Of a stretch of DNA of 5,371 bases, positions 5,272 to 5,371 are shown one piece after another. The notes under the pieces were generated by a model that saw nothing but the letters and a program-made list of their open reading frames with translations, did not search any database and had not been told where the DNA came from. A program made the position numbers and the translations under genes. The DNA lies in assembly GCA_018400335.1 (NCBI GenBank), contig JAGYMT010000157.1, positions 1 through 5,371 of the forward strand. Direction: 5' to 3'. Source of the DNA: Kiritimatiellia bacterium. Lineage in GTDB: Bacteria > Verrucomicrobiota > Kiritimatiellia > JAAZAB01. Numbering within the stretch: position 1 is the first letter of the stretch; every line of letters starts with the position of its first letter.

Positions 5272-5371
5272 ATGAAAACAATCGCCGGTGTTCTTTGTCT
5301 GTTATGTGTTTCGCTGGCTTCGGTTTGTTCGATCCATGCAGATGATGCCGGGGCTATTGCCGGTGTCATTG
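5272..5371 (+). CDS. Secreted or periplasmic protein, N-terminus only (host gene)
   Basis: Only 33 codons are visible before the window ends. They form a classic signal peptide: MKT, a hydrophobic core (IAGVLCLLCVSLASVC) and a likely signal peptidase I site after SIHA, with the mature chain starting DDAGAIAG. The VC within the core does not fit a lipobox well, so a lipoprotein is less likely. The ribosome site is weak: AAGGA lies 13 bases and CAGG about 7 bases upstream. The gene lies beyond the tRNA fragment and so probably belongs to the host chromosome. The function cannot be told from this part. Confidence 0.7.
   Translation, partial: MKTIAGVLCLLCVSLASVCSIHADDAGAIAGVI

Noticed and set aside
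5250..5345. Short ORF starting at ATG 5250 (MKGNRLYHEN...)
   Set aside because: It reads into a stop after about 30 codons in a frame without features, while the ATG at 5272 gives a typical signal peptide.

Overview
The window holds one end of an integrated mobile element and its junction with the host chromosome. The element fills roughly positions 1-5188 and continues past the left edge. The junction is a 3' fragment of a tRNA-Arg gene (5189-5235). To its right begins a host gene for a secreted protein (5272 onward, cut by the window end).

Layout from left to right. (1) A tightly packed minus-strand operon is read from 2267 down past position 1. It encodes a small XRE-type repressor, an excisionase-like helix-turn-helix protein, a 33-codon mini-ORF and a phage/plasmid-type primase-helicase with zinc, Toprim and D5-like regions. 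Every junction in this operon is a 4-base stop/start overlap (ATGA, ATGA, TTGA), which suggests translational coupling. (2) A short AT-rich divergent control region (2268-2331) carries a perfect 8-bp-arm inverted repeat that probably serves as the repressor operator. (3) A plus-strand 469-codon gene of unknown function has a helix-turn-helix at each end and a C-terminal four-cysteine zinc ribbon. (4) A minus-strand tyrosine recombinase has all expected catalytic residues. Its stop codon overlaps that of the 469-codon gene. (5) The integrase promoter region carries an 11-bp-period tandem repeat over its -35/-10 elements, followed by the att site.

Working together: the integrase inserts the element into the 3' part of a tRNA-Arg(UCU) gene. 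The XRE protein probably controls the divergent switch. The excisionase-like protein may direct excision or act as a further regulator. The primase-helicase would replicate the excised form. No capsid, tail or conjugation genes are in view, so phage, phage satellite and integrative plasmid all remain possible.

Organism: a Gram-negative-like bacterium with strong AGGAGG-type ribosome binding sites and moderately GC-rich coding sequence. The styles of the primase N-terminus, the excisionase-like protein and the integrase recall, from memory, elements of the Verrucomicrobiota/Lentisphaerota/Kiritimatiellota group. That placement is a weak inference. The most interesting items are the unrecognised 469-codon protein, the altered Walker A motif in the primase-helicase, the coupled mini-ORF, and the repeat and operator structures.
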